DNA of 64,000 nucleotides, taken from F1-120-MAGs118 sp013360535 (GTDB lineage: Bacteria > Planctomycetota > UBA1135 > GCA-002686595). The position numbers and the translations under genes were made by a program. The notes below the pieces were generated by a model. The model ran no database searches, was not told where the DNA came from, and saw only the letters and a list, made by a program, of their open reading frames with translations. The stretch spans positions 1 to 64,000 of the forward strand of contig JAPKHC010000023.1 of the NCBI GenBank assembly GCA_026647215.1, in the 5' to 3' direction. The number at the start of each line of letters is the position of its first letter. The stretch's first letter is position 1. Of this stretch, positions 41,970 to 51,403 are shown one piece after another.

Positions 41970-44900
41970 ATGACCGACCCTTCGTTGCCCTCGGCCTCGC
42001 AGCCGGGTGCGGCGCCGCGCCTGAGCCAGAGCGAGGTGCTGCGGCGGCTGCGCGAGCGACCGCGCAACGACGAGCGCTATTCCGAGTCGCGTGAGGTCGG
42101 ACGTGGCGCGATGGGCGCGGTGTACCGCGTGACCGACGGCGACCTGCGGCGCCAGCTCGCGATGAAGGTGATGCTCGGCGACCCCGGCGTCGAGAGCGCG
42201 AGCGAGGACGAGAGCGTCGTGCGCCGCCGTGCGCGTTTCCTCGAGGAAGCGCAGGTCACCGGCCAACTCGACCACCCCGGCATCGTGCCCGTGCACGAGC
42301 TCGGGCTCGATTCGCAGGGTCGCCTGTACTTCACGATGAAGCTCGTGCGCGGCCGCGACCTGCGCGAAGTGTTCGAGAGCGCGCGCCGCGACGCCGACGG
42401 CTGGAATTTGCCGCGTGCGATCGGCGTCCTGCAGCGTGTGTGCGAGGCGATGGCGTTCGCGCACTCCAAGGGCGTCGTGCACCGCGACCTCAAGCCCGCG
42501 AACGTGATGGTCGGGCGTTTCGGCGAGGTGTACGTGATGGACTGGGGGCTCGCGCGCGTGCTCGCGCGAGATGGAGAGGCGAAAGCTGGCGAGTCGGGCG
42601 CGGTCGCGGCCGCCGACGCGTCGCTCGGGCCGATCCGCACCGAACGCAAGGAACAGTCGAGCGGCAGCGACTCCGGGCTCGGCACGATGGACGGCGACAT
42701 CGTCGGCACGCCGAGCTACATGGCACCGGAGCAGGCGCGCGGGCGGCTCGAGGACATCGGGCCGCGCGTCGACGTGTATTCGCTGGGAGCGATGCTGTAC
42801 GAGCTGCTCGCGGGGCACGCTCCGTACGCGCAGGCCGGCGAAAAGCCGTCGGCGACCGCGGTGCTCACTTCGCTGATGAAGGGTGCTCCGCCGGAGCTCG
42901 CGCGCGAGGCGAAGGGCGCGCCGGAAGAGCTCGTCGCGATCTGCGAGAAGGCGATGGCCCGCGACCTGCGCCAGCGCTACGCGGACATGCTGGAGGTCGG
43001 TGAGGACCTGCGCGCGTGGCTCGAGGGTCGCGTCGTGCGGGCGCACTCGACCGGCGCGATCGTCGAGTTCCGCAAGTGGATCGGGCGCAACCGAGCCTTC
43101 GCGACGACGGTGGCGGCGGCGATCGTGGTCGCGGTCGGGCTCGCCGCGACGCTCGCGGTGCAGCAGTCGCGCGCGAACGACGAGCTGGCGGTCGAGCGTG
43201 ATGCCGCGAAGAAGAGCGCGGAGGAGGCGCAGGCCGCACGCACGCGCACCGAGGAAGTGAACCTCAAGCTCGCCGAAGAGCAGCGCACCGCGCAACGCAA
43301 CGCCGACGAGGCCGTGCGACGCGGCTACCACGCCAACGTGTCCGCGGCCGACACGGCGCTGCGTGGGCTCGACCTCGAACGGGCGCGCGCGCGGCTCGAC
43401 GAGTGCCCGCCGGAGGCGCGCGACAACTGGGAGTGGCGCTACCTCGACGCGACCTGCTCGCCGCGCCTGCGCAAGGTCGGCCTGCGCGATGGACTTGCGG
43501 CGGCGAGTGCGGACGAGGTCACGGACGTCAACATCCTGCTCGTCGACGCGAACGCGACGCTGCTCGTGGCCTCGACAGGGCGCGAAGTTCGTTCGAACAA
43601 GGTGCGCGATCTCGTGCGCACCTTCTCGCTGCCCGCGCTGGAGCCCCTCGGCACGTTCGACTTCGGCGCCGCGATCGTCAACGAGGTCGCGCTCTCCGCC
43701 GACGGGCGACGTGTCGCGGTGGCGACCAGCGACCGCACGGTGCGCATCTTCGACGCGCGCACTCGCGAGCAGCTCGCGAGCTGGAGCCACAAGGATGGCG
43801 TCGGTTTTGGCCTCGCCCTCGATCCGAACGCGCAGCTGCTCGCACTCGGGACCTTGCGCAAGAGCCTGCGGGTCGTCGAACCTCTGTCGGGAGCCGAGAA
43901 ATTCGCGCTCGACGCGCTCGGCTCCCCGATCAGCTCGATCGCCTTCGATCCGCAGGGCGTGCTGCTCGCGCTCTCCTTGTTCGACGGGCGCGTGCTCGTC
44001 GTCGACGTCGCGAGCGGTCGCATCGAGCGCGAGCTCGGCGAGAAGAGCGCGCCGGTGATCGACGTCGAGTTCAGCCCCGATGGATTCCAGCTCTGCGCGA
44101 CGACCAATCGCGGGTACGAGCGCCAGCGCTGGGCCAACACGGTGCGCGAGTGGAGCGTGTCGACCGGCGCGTTGACCGCGCTGCACGACAGCCACGCCGA
44201 GGTGATGTTCGGCGGATACACCGCGCGCGGCGAGCTGCAGGTGACGGCGAACATCGACGGCTCGGCCTGGGTCGCCGATCGGGCGAACTTCGAGGGCTAC
44301 GGCGTCGTCACGGGCACGCTGCGCGCGAGCTCCGCCGTCGTCGCGGGGCGCGATCTTGTGGTCGGCGACACCAAGGGCGACCTGCGCGTGCTGTCGCTCG
44401 ATCGCGCCGGCTCCGTCGACCTGCGGAGCACGCGGCAGGGCCTCGTGCACCTGCAGCTGCTCGCCGATCCGCCGCGTGCGCTCGCGCTCGACCGTGCTTC
44501 GAGCCTGCGCCTGTGGGACGCGCGCGCGGGCGAGCTCGAGAGCCTCGTCGCGCAGGCTGTGCAGGGCAGGGCCTACATCCAGATGGCGGTCGACGCGAGC
44601 GCGAACCGCATCGCGGCGGTGCAGGTGCAGGGCTCCAACTCGCTCGTCACCTATTCGGCCCATCTGTTCTCGGCCATCGACGGCACGCCCATCGGCGAGT
44701 TCGAGCTCGACAACGGCACGGTCGCAGGCGCCGCAGCGCTCGCCGGAGACACGCTTGCGCTCGGCATGTCGGACGGCGCGCTCGAGCTGTGGAGTTGTGC
44801 TGCGGGCGAGCGCACGCAGCGCTTCGAGGCGCTCGGTGGGACGCCCAGCGAGATGCTCCTGTTCGACGGCGGCACGCGCGCGCTCGTGCGCATCGAAGAG

Positions 44901-45896
44901 CGTGGGCTGGTGGTGTGTGATGCGGGCAGCGGCGAGACCCGCCGCGTCGCGACACCGCAGGGACAGCGTGTGCTCGGCCTGCAGCAGTGCGAGGACGCGC
45001 AGGGAGTCTGGCTCGATCTCGAGAAGGAACTCGTGCGCCTCGACCTTGCGACGCTCGAGCTCGGGCCTGCGCTTGCGGCGCCGCGGGGCGAGCGTACCCG
45101 AGTGCACTGGCTGCGCGGCGAGCGGCGCATCGCGTGCGTGCTCGGCTCGGGCGCACGCTCGATCGGCATCTTCGAGCCCGGTTCGGAGGTAGCGCTGCTG
45201 CAGATCGGCAGTGGCGAGGGGCTCGGCGACCGCATGGCCGTGTCACCGGACGGTTCGGCCATCGCTTGCGGCACTTCGAACGGCATCGTGCGCGTGTGGA
45301 CGACCGAACCGGCGCAGCTGCGCGAGAGCGCGCGGGCCGAGCGCCGCCTGTGGGACCTCGAGGGCGCGAAGCTGCTCGAGCGGTCGCTCGAGCGGGAGGC
45401 GCTCGACCTCGATGCAGCCGAGATCGCGCTGCGCGGCGACCGCGCGCTCAACGAATCGGCGCGAACGGCGGCTCTGCGGCTCCTGCGGCGCGTCGGAGGC
45501 TCCGCGTCGACGCTGCGAGCGCGCACACGCTCGGTGCTGTTGCTGCCGATGACCGAACGCCTCGAGTGCCAGGTCGCGCTGTGGCAGACGCTCGAGCTCG
45601 AGCGCATCGACGCGCGCTCGCGCCTCGAGGACACGCTGTTCCTGCAGGGCGCCGCGCGCTATCGCCTCGACCAGCTCGAGGCCGCGCTCGACTGCTTCGA
45701 CCGCGCCGACGTCGCCACGCAGCCGCGCAAGCCCGCTCCGGAGCTGCTCGCGTTCCGCGCGATGTGCCTCGCGCGCCTCGGCCGCGTCGACGAGGCCCGC
45801 GCGCTGTTGCCGGAAATCCCGGCGCTGGCGCGCGATGCGCAGCTCGTGCCGCTCGTGTGGGAAGCGAGCGCGGTCGTGCGCCGCGCGTCGCGCTGA
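41970..45896 (+). CDS. Ser/Thr protein kinase with TM segment and WD40-like C-terminal region
   Basis: A 1308-residue eukaryotic-like (Hanks-type) kinase. The kinase domain is about residues 35-350: glycine loop REVGRGAMGAVYR, AMKVML, HRDLKPAN (His171-Asp173), Asp191 in DWG in place of DFG, and GTPSYMAPEQARG. A linker with one TM helix (AFATTVAAAIVVAVGLAATLAV, about 377-398) and a coiled-coil stretch (AKKSAEEAQAARTRTEEV) lead to WD40-like blades (about 495-1130, for example DRTVRIFDARTREQLASW). A TPR-like end follows (1230-1300, RYRLDQLEAALDCFDRAD). This architecture is common in planctomycetes. It probably phosphorylates proteins in response to signals sensed by the C-terminal domain. No cognate target is evident. 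Confidence 0.94.
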   Translation: MTDPSLPSASQPGAAPRLSQSEVLRRLRERPRNDERYSESREVGRGAMGAVYRVTDGDLRRQLAMKVMLGDPGVESASEDESVVRRRARFLEEAQVTGQLDHPGIVPVHELGLDSQGRLYFTMKLVRGRDLREVFESARRDADGWNLPRAIGVLQRVCEAMAFAHSKGVVHRDLKPANVMVGRFGEVYVMDWGLARVLARDGEAKAGESGAVAAADASLGPIRTERKEQSSGSDSGLGTMDGDIVGTPSYMAPEQARGRLEDIGPRVDVYSLGAMLYELLAGHAPYAQAGEKPSATAVLTSLMKGAPPELAREAKGAPEELVAICEKAMARDLRQRYADMLEVGEDLRAWLEGRVVRAHSTGAIVEFRKWIGRNRAFATTVAAAIVVAVGLAATLAVQQSRANDELAVERDAAKKSAEEAQAARTRTEEVNLKLAEEQRTAQRNADEAVRRGYHANVSAADTALRGLDLERARARLDECPPEARDNWEWRYLDATCSPRLRKVGLRDGLAAASADEVTDVNILLVDANATLLVASTGREVRSNKVRDLVRTFSLPALEPLGTFDFGAAIVNEVALSADGRRVAVATSDRTVRIFDARTREQLASWSHKDGVGFGLALDPNAQLLALGTLRKSLRVVEPLSGAEKFALDALGSPISSIAFDPQGVLLALSLFDGRVLVVDVASGRIERELGEKSAPVIDVEFSPDGFQLCATTNRGYERQRWANTVREWSVSTGALTALHDSHAEVMFGGYTARGELQVTANIDGSAWVADRANFEGYGVVTGTLRASSAVVAGRDLVVGDTKGDLRVLSLDRAGSVDLRSTRQGLVHLQLLADPPRALALDRASSLRLWDARAGELESLVAQAVQGRAYIQMAVDASANRIAAVQVQGSNSLVTYSAHLFSAIDGTPIGEFELDNGTVAGAAALAGDTLALGMSDGALELWSCAAGERTQRFEALGGTPSEMLLFDGGTRALVRIEERGLVVCDAGSGETRRVATPQGQRVLGLQQCEDAQGVWLDLEKELVRLDLATLELGPALAAPRGERTRVHWLRGERRIACVLGSGARSIGIFEPGSEVALLQIGSGEGLGDRMAVSPDGSAIACGTSNGIVRVWTTEPAQLRESARAERRLWDLEGAKLLERSLEREALDLDAAEIALRGDRALNESARTAALRLLRRVGGSASTLRARTRSVLLLPMTERLECQVALWQTLELERIDARSRLEDTLFLQGAARYRLDQLEAALDCFDRADVATQPRKPAPELLAFRAMCLARLGRVDEARALLPEIPALARDAQLVPLVWEASAVVRRASR

Positions 45897-45900
45897 CGGG

Positions 45901-46251
45901 TCAGAGCCAGACGTCCGCGTCGCCGTCCTGCTCGCGGATGCGGTAGGTCTTCGCGTCGGAGCAGACCACCCCGACTGCGCGCCCGTTCTTCGGGTCGAAG
46001 CGGTAGTTGTGCAGCGGACAGACCATGTAGCGGCCCTCGGCGAGCGGCCCGTCGACGAGTCGGCCACCTTCGTGCGGACAACGCCGATCGAGCGCGCACA
46101 GCTTGCCCTCGACACGCCCGACGATGATCTCGAGCCCGTCCGCGAGCGGATCGCCGATCGTCACGCGCCGCGACTCGCCTTCACCGATCTTCGCCGTGCC
46201 GGGAATGCGCACCGGCTTGCCACCAAACAGTCCGAACAGCTTCGAGAACAT
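45901..46251 (-). CDS. Rieske [2Fe-2S] ferredoxin-like protein
   Basis: A 116-residue soluble Rieske protein. The cluster ligands are Cys58-x-His60 (RRCPHEGG) and Cys78-x2-His81 (VCPLHNY), spaced by 17 residues as in the family. It resembles the small NirD-like or dioxygenase ferredoxins that carry electrons to a partner oxidoreductase. The partner is not obvious in the neighbourhood. The start at 46251 (MFSKLFGLFGG) is preferred over a frame extending 41 residues upstream. It is convergent with the kinase gene, only 4 bp apart. Confidence 0.88.
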   Translation of the reverse strand: MFSKLFGLFGGKPVRIPGTAKIGEGESRRVTIGDPLADGLEIIVGRVEGKLCALDRRCPHEGGRLVDGPLAEGRYMVCPLHNYRFDPKNGRAVGVVCSDAKTYRIREQDGDADVWL

Positions 46252-46508
46252 GCGCGGCGATCCTAACAGCGCTCCATCTTCCGCGTCGCCCTCCCCATCC
46301 CTCTCTCCTCTCTCTCTGCTGCTCGCTTTCATCCCTCCGCTCCCGTCCATCTTCCCCGGCAAGACCTTCCCCACTCTCCCGCCGGTTCCCTTCCCTCCGC
46401 TTTCCTCCGCTCGCTCCGCCGTCCGTGTTTGCCGCTCGCGCGGAATTCACCCCACCACCCACGCCAGCAGAAAAACGCTCCCCAGCCCCGTATCCTGCCA
46501 ATCCTTCG

Positions 46509-47903
46509 ATGCAACCCGTCGTCCTCATCGATGTCGTCGGCCTCACGCAGCGCCACATCGGGCCACGCACGCCCGCGCTCGCGGCGCTCGCCAAGCGTGG
46601 CACGTGCGCACCGATGGGCGCGATCCTGCCCGCGGTCACGTGCAGCGCGCAGGCCACGATGCTCACCGGGCGCATGCCCAGCGTCCACGGCGCCGTCGGA
46701 AACGGCTGGTTCGACCGCGAGAGCGGCGAAGTGTCCTTCTGGCGCCAGTCGAACGCGCTGGTCGGCGCGCGCAAGCTCTACGAGGTGGCGCGCGAGCGCG
46801 ATCCGCAGTTCACGTGCGCCAAGCTCTTCTGGTGGTGGAACATGGGCGCGGCGGTCGACTGGTCGATCACGCCGCGGCCGTTCTATCCCGCCGACGGGCG
46901 CAAGATCCTCGCGGTGTACGGGCAACCGACGAGCTTCCCCGCGCAGCTCGAGCGCGAGCTCGGTCCGTTCCCGTTCTTCGACTTCTGGGGCCCGAAATCC
47001 GGCCTTCCGTCGAGCCGCTGGATCGCCGACGTCGCGGTGCGCACGCTCGAGCTCCACAAGCCGTCGCTGACGCTGGTGTACCTGCCGCACCTCGACTACA
47101 GCCACCAACAGGATGGCCCCGAGTCCGAGCGTGGCCAGCGGGCGCTCGCGGAAGTCGATGCCGAGGTCGCGAAGGTCGTCGCCGCCGCGGACAAGCTCGG
47201 CGCGCAGGTGGTCGTGGTGAGCGAATACGGTCTCGAGCAGGTCGACACGCCCGTGCACCTCAACCGCGCGCTGCGCAGCGAGGGCCTGCTCGTCGTGCGC
47301 GAGACGCCGGTGGGCGAGATGCTCGACACGTTCGCGAGCACCGCCTTCGCGGTCGCCGACCACCAGCTCGCGCACGTCTACGCGCGCACCGAGGAGGCGC
47401 GTTCGCACGCCGCGCACGTGCTGCGCAACCTTCCGGGCGTCGAGCAGGTGCTCGACCGCGCGGCGCAGCGCAAGTTCGGGCTCGACCACGCACGTTCCGG
47501 CGATCTGGTCGTGCTCGCGCGCAAGGGCGCGTGGTTCACGTACTACCACTGGCTCGACGACGCACGTGCGCCGGATTTCGCGCGCACGGTCGACATCCAC
47601 CGCAAGCCCGGTTACGACCCGTGCGAGCTGTTCGTCGATCCGAAGCTCGCGGCGCCGAAGCTGCGCGTCGCGTTCCGACTGGCGCAGAAACTCGCGGGTT
47701 TCCGCTACCTGATGGACGTGATCCCGCTCGACGCGACGCTCGTGAAGGGCAGCCACGGCCGCCTGCCCGACGACCCGCGCGATGGCCCGGTGTTCCTGTG
47801 CTCACAGCCGTTCGGACCTGCCGGCGACGAGCCGCGCGACGGCGTCGTGCCGATGACGAGCGTGTTCGAGCGCGTGCTCGGCCTCCTGTACGGGCGAGCC
47901 TGA
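46509..47903 (+). CDS. Alkaline-phosphatase superfamily nucleotide pyrophosphatase/phosphodiesterase-like protein
   Basis: A 464-residue protein of the alkaline phosphatase superfamily (type I phosphodiesterase/nucleotide pyrophosphatase). The N-terminal VVLIDVVGLTQ and the nucleophile region PAVTCSAQATMLTGRMPSVHGAVGNGW are characteristic, with Thr as nucleophile. LPHLDYSHQQDGP and VSEYGLEQ carry metal-binding Asp/His residues. The start at 46509 (MQPVVL) begins at the core. No signal peptide is seen, so it is cytosolic. It lies 3 bp before the NHLRC2-like gene, so the two form an operon. Confidence 0.86.
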   Translation: MQPVVLIDVVGLTQRHIGPRTPALAALAKRGTCAPMGAILPAVTCSAQATMLTGRMPSVHGAVGNGWFDRESGEVSFWRQSNALVGARKLYEVARERDPQFTCAKLFWWWNMGAAVDWSITPRPFYPADGRKILAVYGQPTSFPAQLERELGPFPFFDFWGPKSGLPSSRWIADVAVRTLELHKPSLTLVYLPHLDYSHQQDGPESERGQRALAEVDAEVAKVVAAADKLGAQVVVVSEYGLEQVDTPVHLNRALRSEGLLVVRETPVGEMLDTFASTAFAVADHQLAHVYARTEEARSHAAHVLRNLPGVEQVLDRAAQRKFGLDHARSGDLVVLARKGAWFTYYHWLDDARAPDFARTVDIHRKPGYDPCELFVDPKLAAPKLRVAFRLAQKLAGFRYLMDVIPLDATLVKGSHGRLPDDPRDGPVFLCSQPFGPAGDEPRDGVVPMTSVFERVLGLLYGRA

Positions 47904-47906
47904 GCG

Positions 47907-49886
47907 ATGGAGGCCGAACGCCGCGAGGCGCTGCGCCAGCGCGCGCGCCAGATCCTCGAGCACAACGCGCAGGCCGGCGTGCCCGCGCCGCCGTTTGGCG
48001 GCGACAAGGAATGGCTCAACGTCTCGCGCGCGCTGTCGAGCACGACGGATCTCGTGGGCAAGCTCGTGCTGCTCGACTTCTGGACCTCGTGCTGCATCAA
48101 CTGCATGCACGTGCTTCCGGAGCTCGCGTGGCTCGAGGAGCGCTACCGCGGCGAGCCGTTCGTCGTCGTCGGTTGCCACAGCGCGAAGTTCCCGGGTGAG
48201 ACGAGCGTCGACGCCGTGCGCGACGCGGTGTTGCGCGAAGGCATCGAGCATCCGGTCGTCGTCGATCGCCAGTTCGACATCTGGCGCCGTTTCGGCGTGC
48301 GCGCGTGGCCGACGCTCGTGCTGATCGGTCCCGACGGACGTGTGCTCGGTCAAGTCTCGGGCGAAGGTCAGGGCGCGGTGCTCGACGTGCTGATCGAGCA
48401 GGCGCTCGACCTGCACCACGGCCTTCCCGACGCCTTCGACGACAGGCCGCTTCCGCTGCGACTCGAGCGCGAGCGCGACCTTCCGCGCGAGCTGCGCTAT
48501 CCGGGAAAGGTGCTCGCCGACGCCACACGTGGACGCCTGTGGGTGTCCGATTCCGGCCACCACCGTGTGCTCGAGCTCGACCTCGAGGGCCGTTTTCTGC
48601 GGCAATTTGGCCAGGGCGAGCCCGGACTCGACGACGGCGAGGCGCACGAGGCGCGCTTCCGCGGCCCGCAGGGACTCGCGCGCAGGGGCGAGCAACTGTT
48701 CGTCGCCGACACGTTCAACCACGCGCTGCGTTCGATCGACCTGCGCACCGGCGTCGTGACGACGGTCGCGGGCAACGGCCGACCCGGCTACGAACGCGCG
48801 CGCACGCTGCCGGCCGCCGCGGCGCAGCTCAACTCGCCTTGGGACCTGCGCGAAGTCGATGGCCACCTCGCGATCGCGATGGCGGGCCTGCATCAGGTGT
48901 GGAGCTTCGATCCGGACACGCAGTCGCTGCGGCCGCTCGCTGGAGACGGCTCGGAGGCGCGCCTCGATGGCGCGTTCGAGCTCGCCGCACTTGCGCAGCC
49001 TTCGGGTCTCGCGCGCCTGGGTTCGACGCTGCTGGTCGCGGACAGCGAAGCGAGCGCGATCCGCTCGCTCGATCTCGAATCGCGCCGTGTCTCGACGCTC
49101 GCCGGTGGAGCCGAGGACGCCCGCAACCTGTTCCACTTCGGAGACGAGGACGGCGCGGGTCTCGGCCGCCGCTTCCAGCATCCGCTCGCTGTCGAGTGCG
49201 AGCCCGACGCGCCGCTCGAGCGTGCGCTCGCCTACGTCGCCGACACCTACAACCACCGCCTCAAGCTGCTCGATCCCGACTCCGGCGCCGTCGCACGCTA
49301 CGCCGGCACGGGCGAGCCAGGGCACACGGATGGCGAGTGTGATTCGGCGCAGTTTCGCGAGCCCAGCGGCCTCTCCCTCGCCGGCTCACGCCTGTTCGTC
49401 GCCGATTCCGCGAACCACGCGCTGCGCGTGATCGACCTCGACGAGCACACGGTCCGCACGCTCGCGCTCGAGGGCGTGCCCGTGCCCGTCGCGCCGCGGC
49501 CGGCGACGCTCGAGCTGGCGGAGCTCCCGCGCCTGCCCTCGACGATCGTGCACCCGGCGCTGCGCCGCCGACTCGCTCCCGGCGACGGCGCGCTCGTGAT
49601 CGACCTCGGGCTGGGAGCCGACGAGACGCTCGCTCCCGGCGCTCCCTCGCAGTACCGCGTGCTGCGCGAGGGCGGCCTCGTCGCCGCGCGGCAGGTCGCA
49701 GGCCCGCTGCTCACCACTCCGGCCCGCATCGAGCTCGGCCTCGCCGGCCCCGGCCTCGTGCGCGTGCAGGTGCTCGCTTACGTCGTGGGTCCGTCGGGCG
49801 CCTGCCGCCTGGTCTCGCACGAGTGGCGCCTCGACATCGAGGTCGAGGAGCGCGCCGGCCGCACGCTCGCGCTCTCGCTCGCCTGA
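47907..49886 (+). CDS. NHLRC2-like thioredoxin-fold protein with NHL propeller
   Basis: A 659-residue protein. The thioredoxin fold (about 30-175) has the active-site-like LLDFWTSCCINCMHVLPEL with Cys63-Ile-Asn-Cys66, as in vertebrate NHLRC2 and its bacterial relatives, then the cis-Pro segment FGVRAWPTLVLIGPDG. An NHL six-bladed propeller follows (about 175-560, LADATRGRLWVSDSGHHRVLELD, FVADTFNHALRSID, YVADTYNHRLKLLD, VADSANHALRVID), then a C-terminal beta region (about 560-650) resembling a DsbD-like domain. It is probably cytosolic. Its biochemical role is unknown. It shares an operon with the phosphodiesterase-like gene. Confidence 0.91.
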   Translation: MEAERREALRQRARQILEHNAQAGVPAPPFGGDKEWLNVSRALSSTTDLVGKLVLLDFWTSCCINCMHVLPELAWLEERYRGEPFVVVGCHSAKFPGETSVDAVRDAVLREGIEHPVVVDRQFDIWRRFGVRAWPTLVLIGPDGRVLGQVSGEGQGAVLDVLIEQALDLHHGLPDAFDDRPLPLRLERERDLPRELRYPGKVLADATRGRLWVSDSGHHRVLELDLEGRFLRQFGQGEPGLDDGEAHEARFRGPQGLARRGEQLFVADTFNHALRSIDLRTGVVTTVAGNGRPGYERARTLPAAAAQLNSPWDLREVDGHLAIAMAGLHQVWSFDPDTQSLRPLAGDGSEARLDGAFELAALAQPSGLARLGSTLLVADSEASAIRSLDLESRRVSTLAGGAEDARNLFHFGDEDGAGLGRRFQHPLAVECEPDAPLERALAYVADTYNHRLKLLDPDSGAVARYAGTGEPGHTDGECDSAQFREPSGLSLAGSRLFVADSANHALRVIDLDEHTVRTLALEGVPVPVAPRPATLELAELPRLPSTIVHPALRRRLAPGDGALVIDLGLGADETLAPGAPSQYRVLREGGLVAARQVAGPLLTTPARIELGLAGPGLVRVQVLAYVVGPSGACRLVSHEWRLDIEVEERAGRTLALSLA

Positions 49887-49939
49887 GCCGCCTCCGTCCG
49901 CTTGCGGCCCCGCGCCGCCATGCCTATCGTCGTTCTACG

Positions 49940-50287
49940 ATGAAGCGCAAGTCGAAGCCCAAGGCGGCCTGCTGCCCTCCCCCGGAAGATTCCCCGGACC
50001 TGCGACCGACCGAGGGACCGCAGGCCGACAGGGAGCTCGCGAGCTTCGCCAAGGCGCTCGGCCATGTCGCCCGCGTGCAGATCGTGCGGCTGCTCCTGCG
50101 CAAGAACTCGTGCGTTTGCGGCGGAATCGTCGACGAACTGCCGCTCGCGCAGTCGACCGTCTCCCAGCACCTCAAGGTGCTCAAGCAGGCGGGCCTGGTG
50201 CGCGGCGAGATCGACGGGCCGCGGGTCTGCTACTGCATCGAGCCCCGCGCGCTCCGGCGCCTGCGGGCACTGGTCGGAAGCCTCTGA
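49940..50287 (+). CDS. arsR: ArsR-family arsenical-responsive repressor
   Basis: A 115-residue winged-helix repressor. The recognition helix region reads LPLAQSTVSQHLKVLKQAGLV. In the preceding helix, SCVC (Cys58, Cys60) matches the ArsR alpha-3 arsenite-binding motif. A further Cys pair (Cys11-Cys12) lies in the N-terminal tail. It would release DNA on binding As(III) or Sb(III). The start at 49940 is used because longer frames begin inside the preceding gene. It is the first gene of the arsR-acr3-arsC cluster, 37 bp before the transporter gene. Confidence 0.92.
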   Translation: MKRKSKPKAACCPPPEDSPDLRPTEGPQADRELASFAKALGHVARVQIVRLLLRKNSCVCGGIVDELPLAQSTVSQHLKVLKQAGLVRGEIDGPRVCYCIEPRALRRLRALVGSL

Positions 50288-50324
50288 GACCGCCAGGCAG
50301 GCCCTTTTCCATCGTCAAACTTCG

Positions 50325-51401
50325 ATGAAGACACCGGACAGCACGCTGCGCGGGAAGCTCTCGTTCCTCGACCGCTTCCTGACGCTCTGGATCCTCGGCG
50401 CGATGGCGCTCGGCGTGGCGCTGGGCTACCTCGCGCCGGCGGTTCCGCGGGCGATCGAGCAGCTCAGCGTCGGCTCGACCTCGATCCCGATCGCCATCGG
50501 CCTGATCGTGATGATGTACCCGCCGCTGGCGAAGGTGCGGCACGAGGAGCTCGGCCGCGTCTTCCGCAACCCGCGCGTGCTGGCGCTGTCGCTCGTGCAG
50601 AACTGGGTTCTCGGACCGTTCCTGATGTTCGGGCTCGCCCTGCTGTTCCTGCGCGACGAGCCCGAGCTGATGCTCGGACTGATCCTGATCGGCCTCGCCC
50701 GCTGCATCGCGATGGTGCTCGTGTGGAACGAGCTCGCGCGCGGCGATGGCGAGTACTGCGCCGGGCTGGTGGCGTTCAACTCGATCTTCCAGGTGCTGTT
50801 CTTCCCGGCCTACGCGTACTTCTTCGCCACGCTCCTGCCCCGCTGGCTCGGACTGGAGGGCGCCGTGATCGAGATCTCGATGGCGGACATCGCCGGCAGC
50901 GTCGCGATCTACCTCGGCATCCCGTTCGCGGCAGGCTTCCTCACGCGGCGCGGCCTCGTCGCCGCGCGCGGCCGCGAGTGGTACGAGACGCGCTTCCTGC
51001 CGCGCATCGCGCCGCTCACGCTGGTTGCGCTGCTCTTCACGATCATCGTGATGTTCTCCCTGAAGGGCGAGCAGCTCGTCCTGCTTCCCGGCGACGTGCT
51101 GCGCGTCGCGCTGCCGCTGCTCCTGTACTTCGTGCTGATGTTCCTGCTGTCGTTCGTGATGAGCCAGCGTCTGGGCGCCGGCTACGCGCGCTCGGCCACG
51201 CTGTCCTTCACCGCCGCCTCGAACAACTTCGAGCTCGCGATCGCCGTCGCCGTCGCCAGCTTCGGCCTGCACAGCGGCGTGGCCTTCGCGGCCGTGATCG
51301 GACCGCTGGTCGAGGTCCCGGTCCTGCTCGGTCTCGTCAACGTCGCGCTGTTCCTGCGCCAGCGCTGGTTCCCGAACGAATCCCCGTCGCCAACGGAGTG
51401 A
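50325..51401 (+). CDS. acr3: ACR3-type arsenite efflux transporter
   Basis: A 358-residue polytopic transporter of the ACR3/bile-acid-sodium-symporter class with about ten membrane helices. Motifs: SIPIAIGLIVMMYPPLAKVRHEEL, the conserved Cys in LIGLARCIAMVLVWNELARGD, FQVLFFPAYAYFF, and SFTAASNNFELAIAVAVASFG. It extrudes arsenite using the proton gradient. It follows arsR closely and is followed by arsC after 2 bp, giving a compact resistance operon. Confidence 0.97.
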   Translation: MKTPDSTLRGKLSFLDRFLTLWILGAMALGVALGYLAPAVPRAIEQLSVGSTSIPIAIGLIVMMYPPLAKVRHEELGRVFRNPRVLALSLVQNWVLGPFLMFGLALLFLRDEPELMLGLILIGLARCIAMVLVWNELARGDGEYCAGLVAFNSIFQVLFFPAYAYFFATLLPRWLGLEGAVIEISMADIAGSVAIYLGIPFAAGFLTRRGLVAARGREWYETRFLPRIAPLTLVALLFTIIVMFSLKGEQLVLLPGDVLRVALPLLLYFVLMFLLSFVMSQRLGAGYARSATLSFTAASNNFELAIAVAVASFGLHSGVAFAAVIGPLVEVPVLLGLVNVALFLRQRWFPNESPSPTE

Positions 51402-51403
51402 CC

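Noticed and set aside
41106..45107. A 1333-codon open frame on the minus strand opposite the WD40 kinase
   Set aside because: It is a shadow: high GC content leaves few stops opposite real genes. The plus-strand kinase has conserved catalytic motifs, while this frame is Arg/His/Glu-rich with none.
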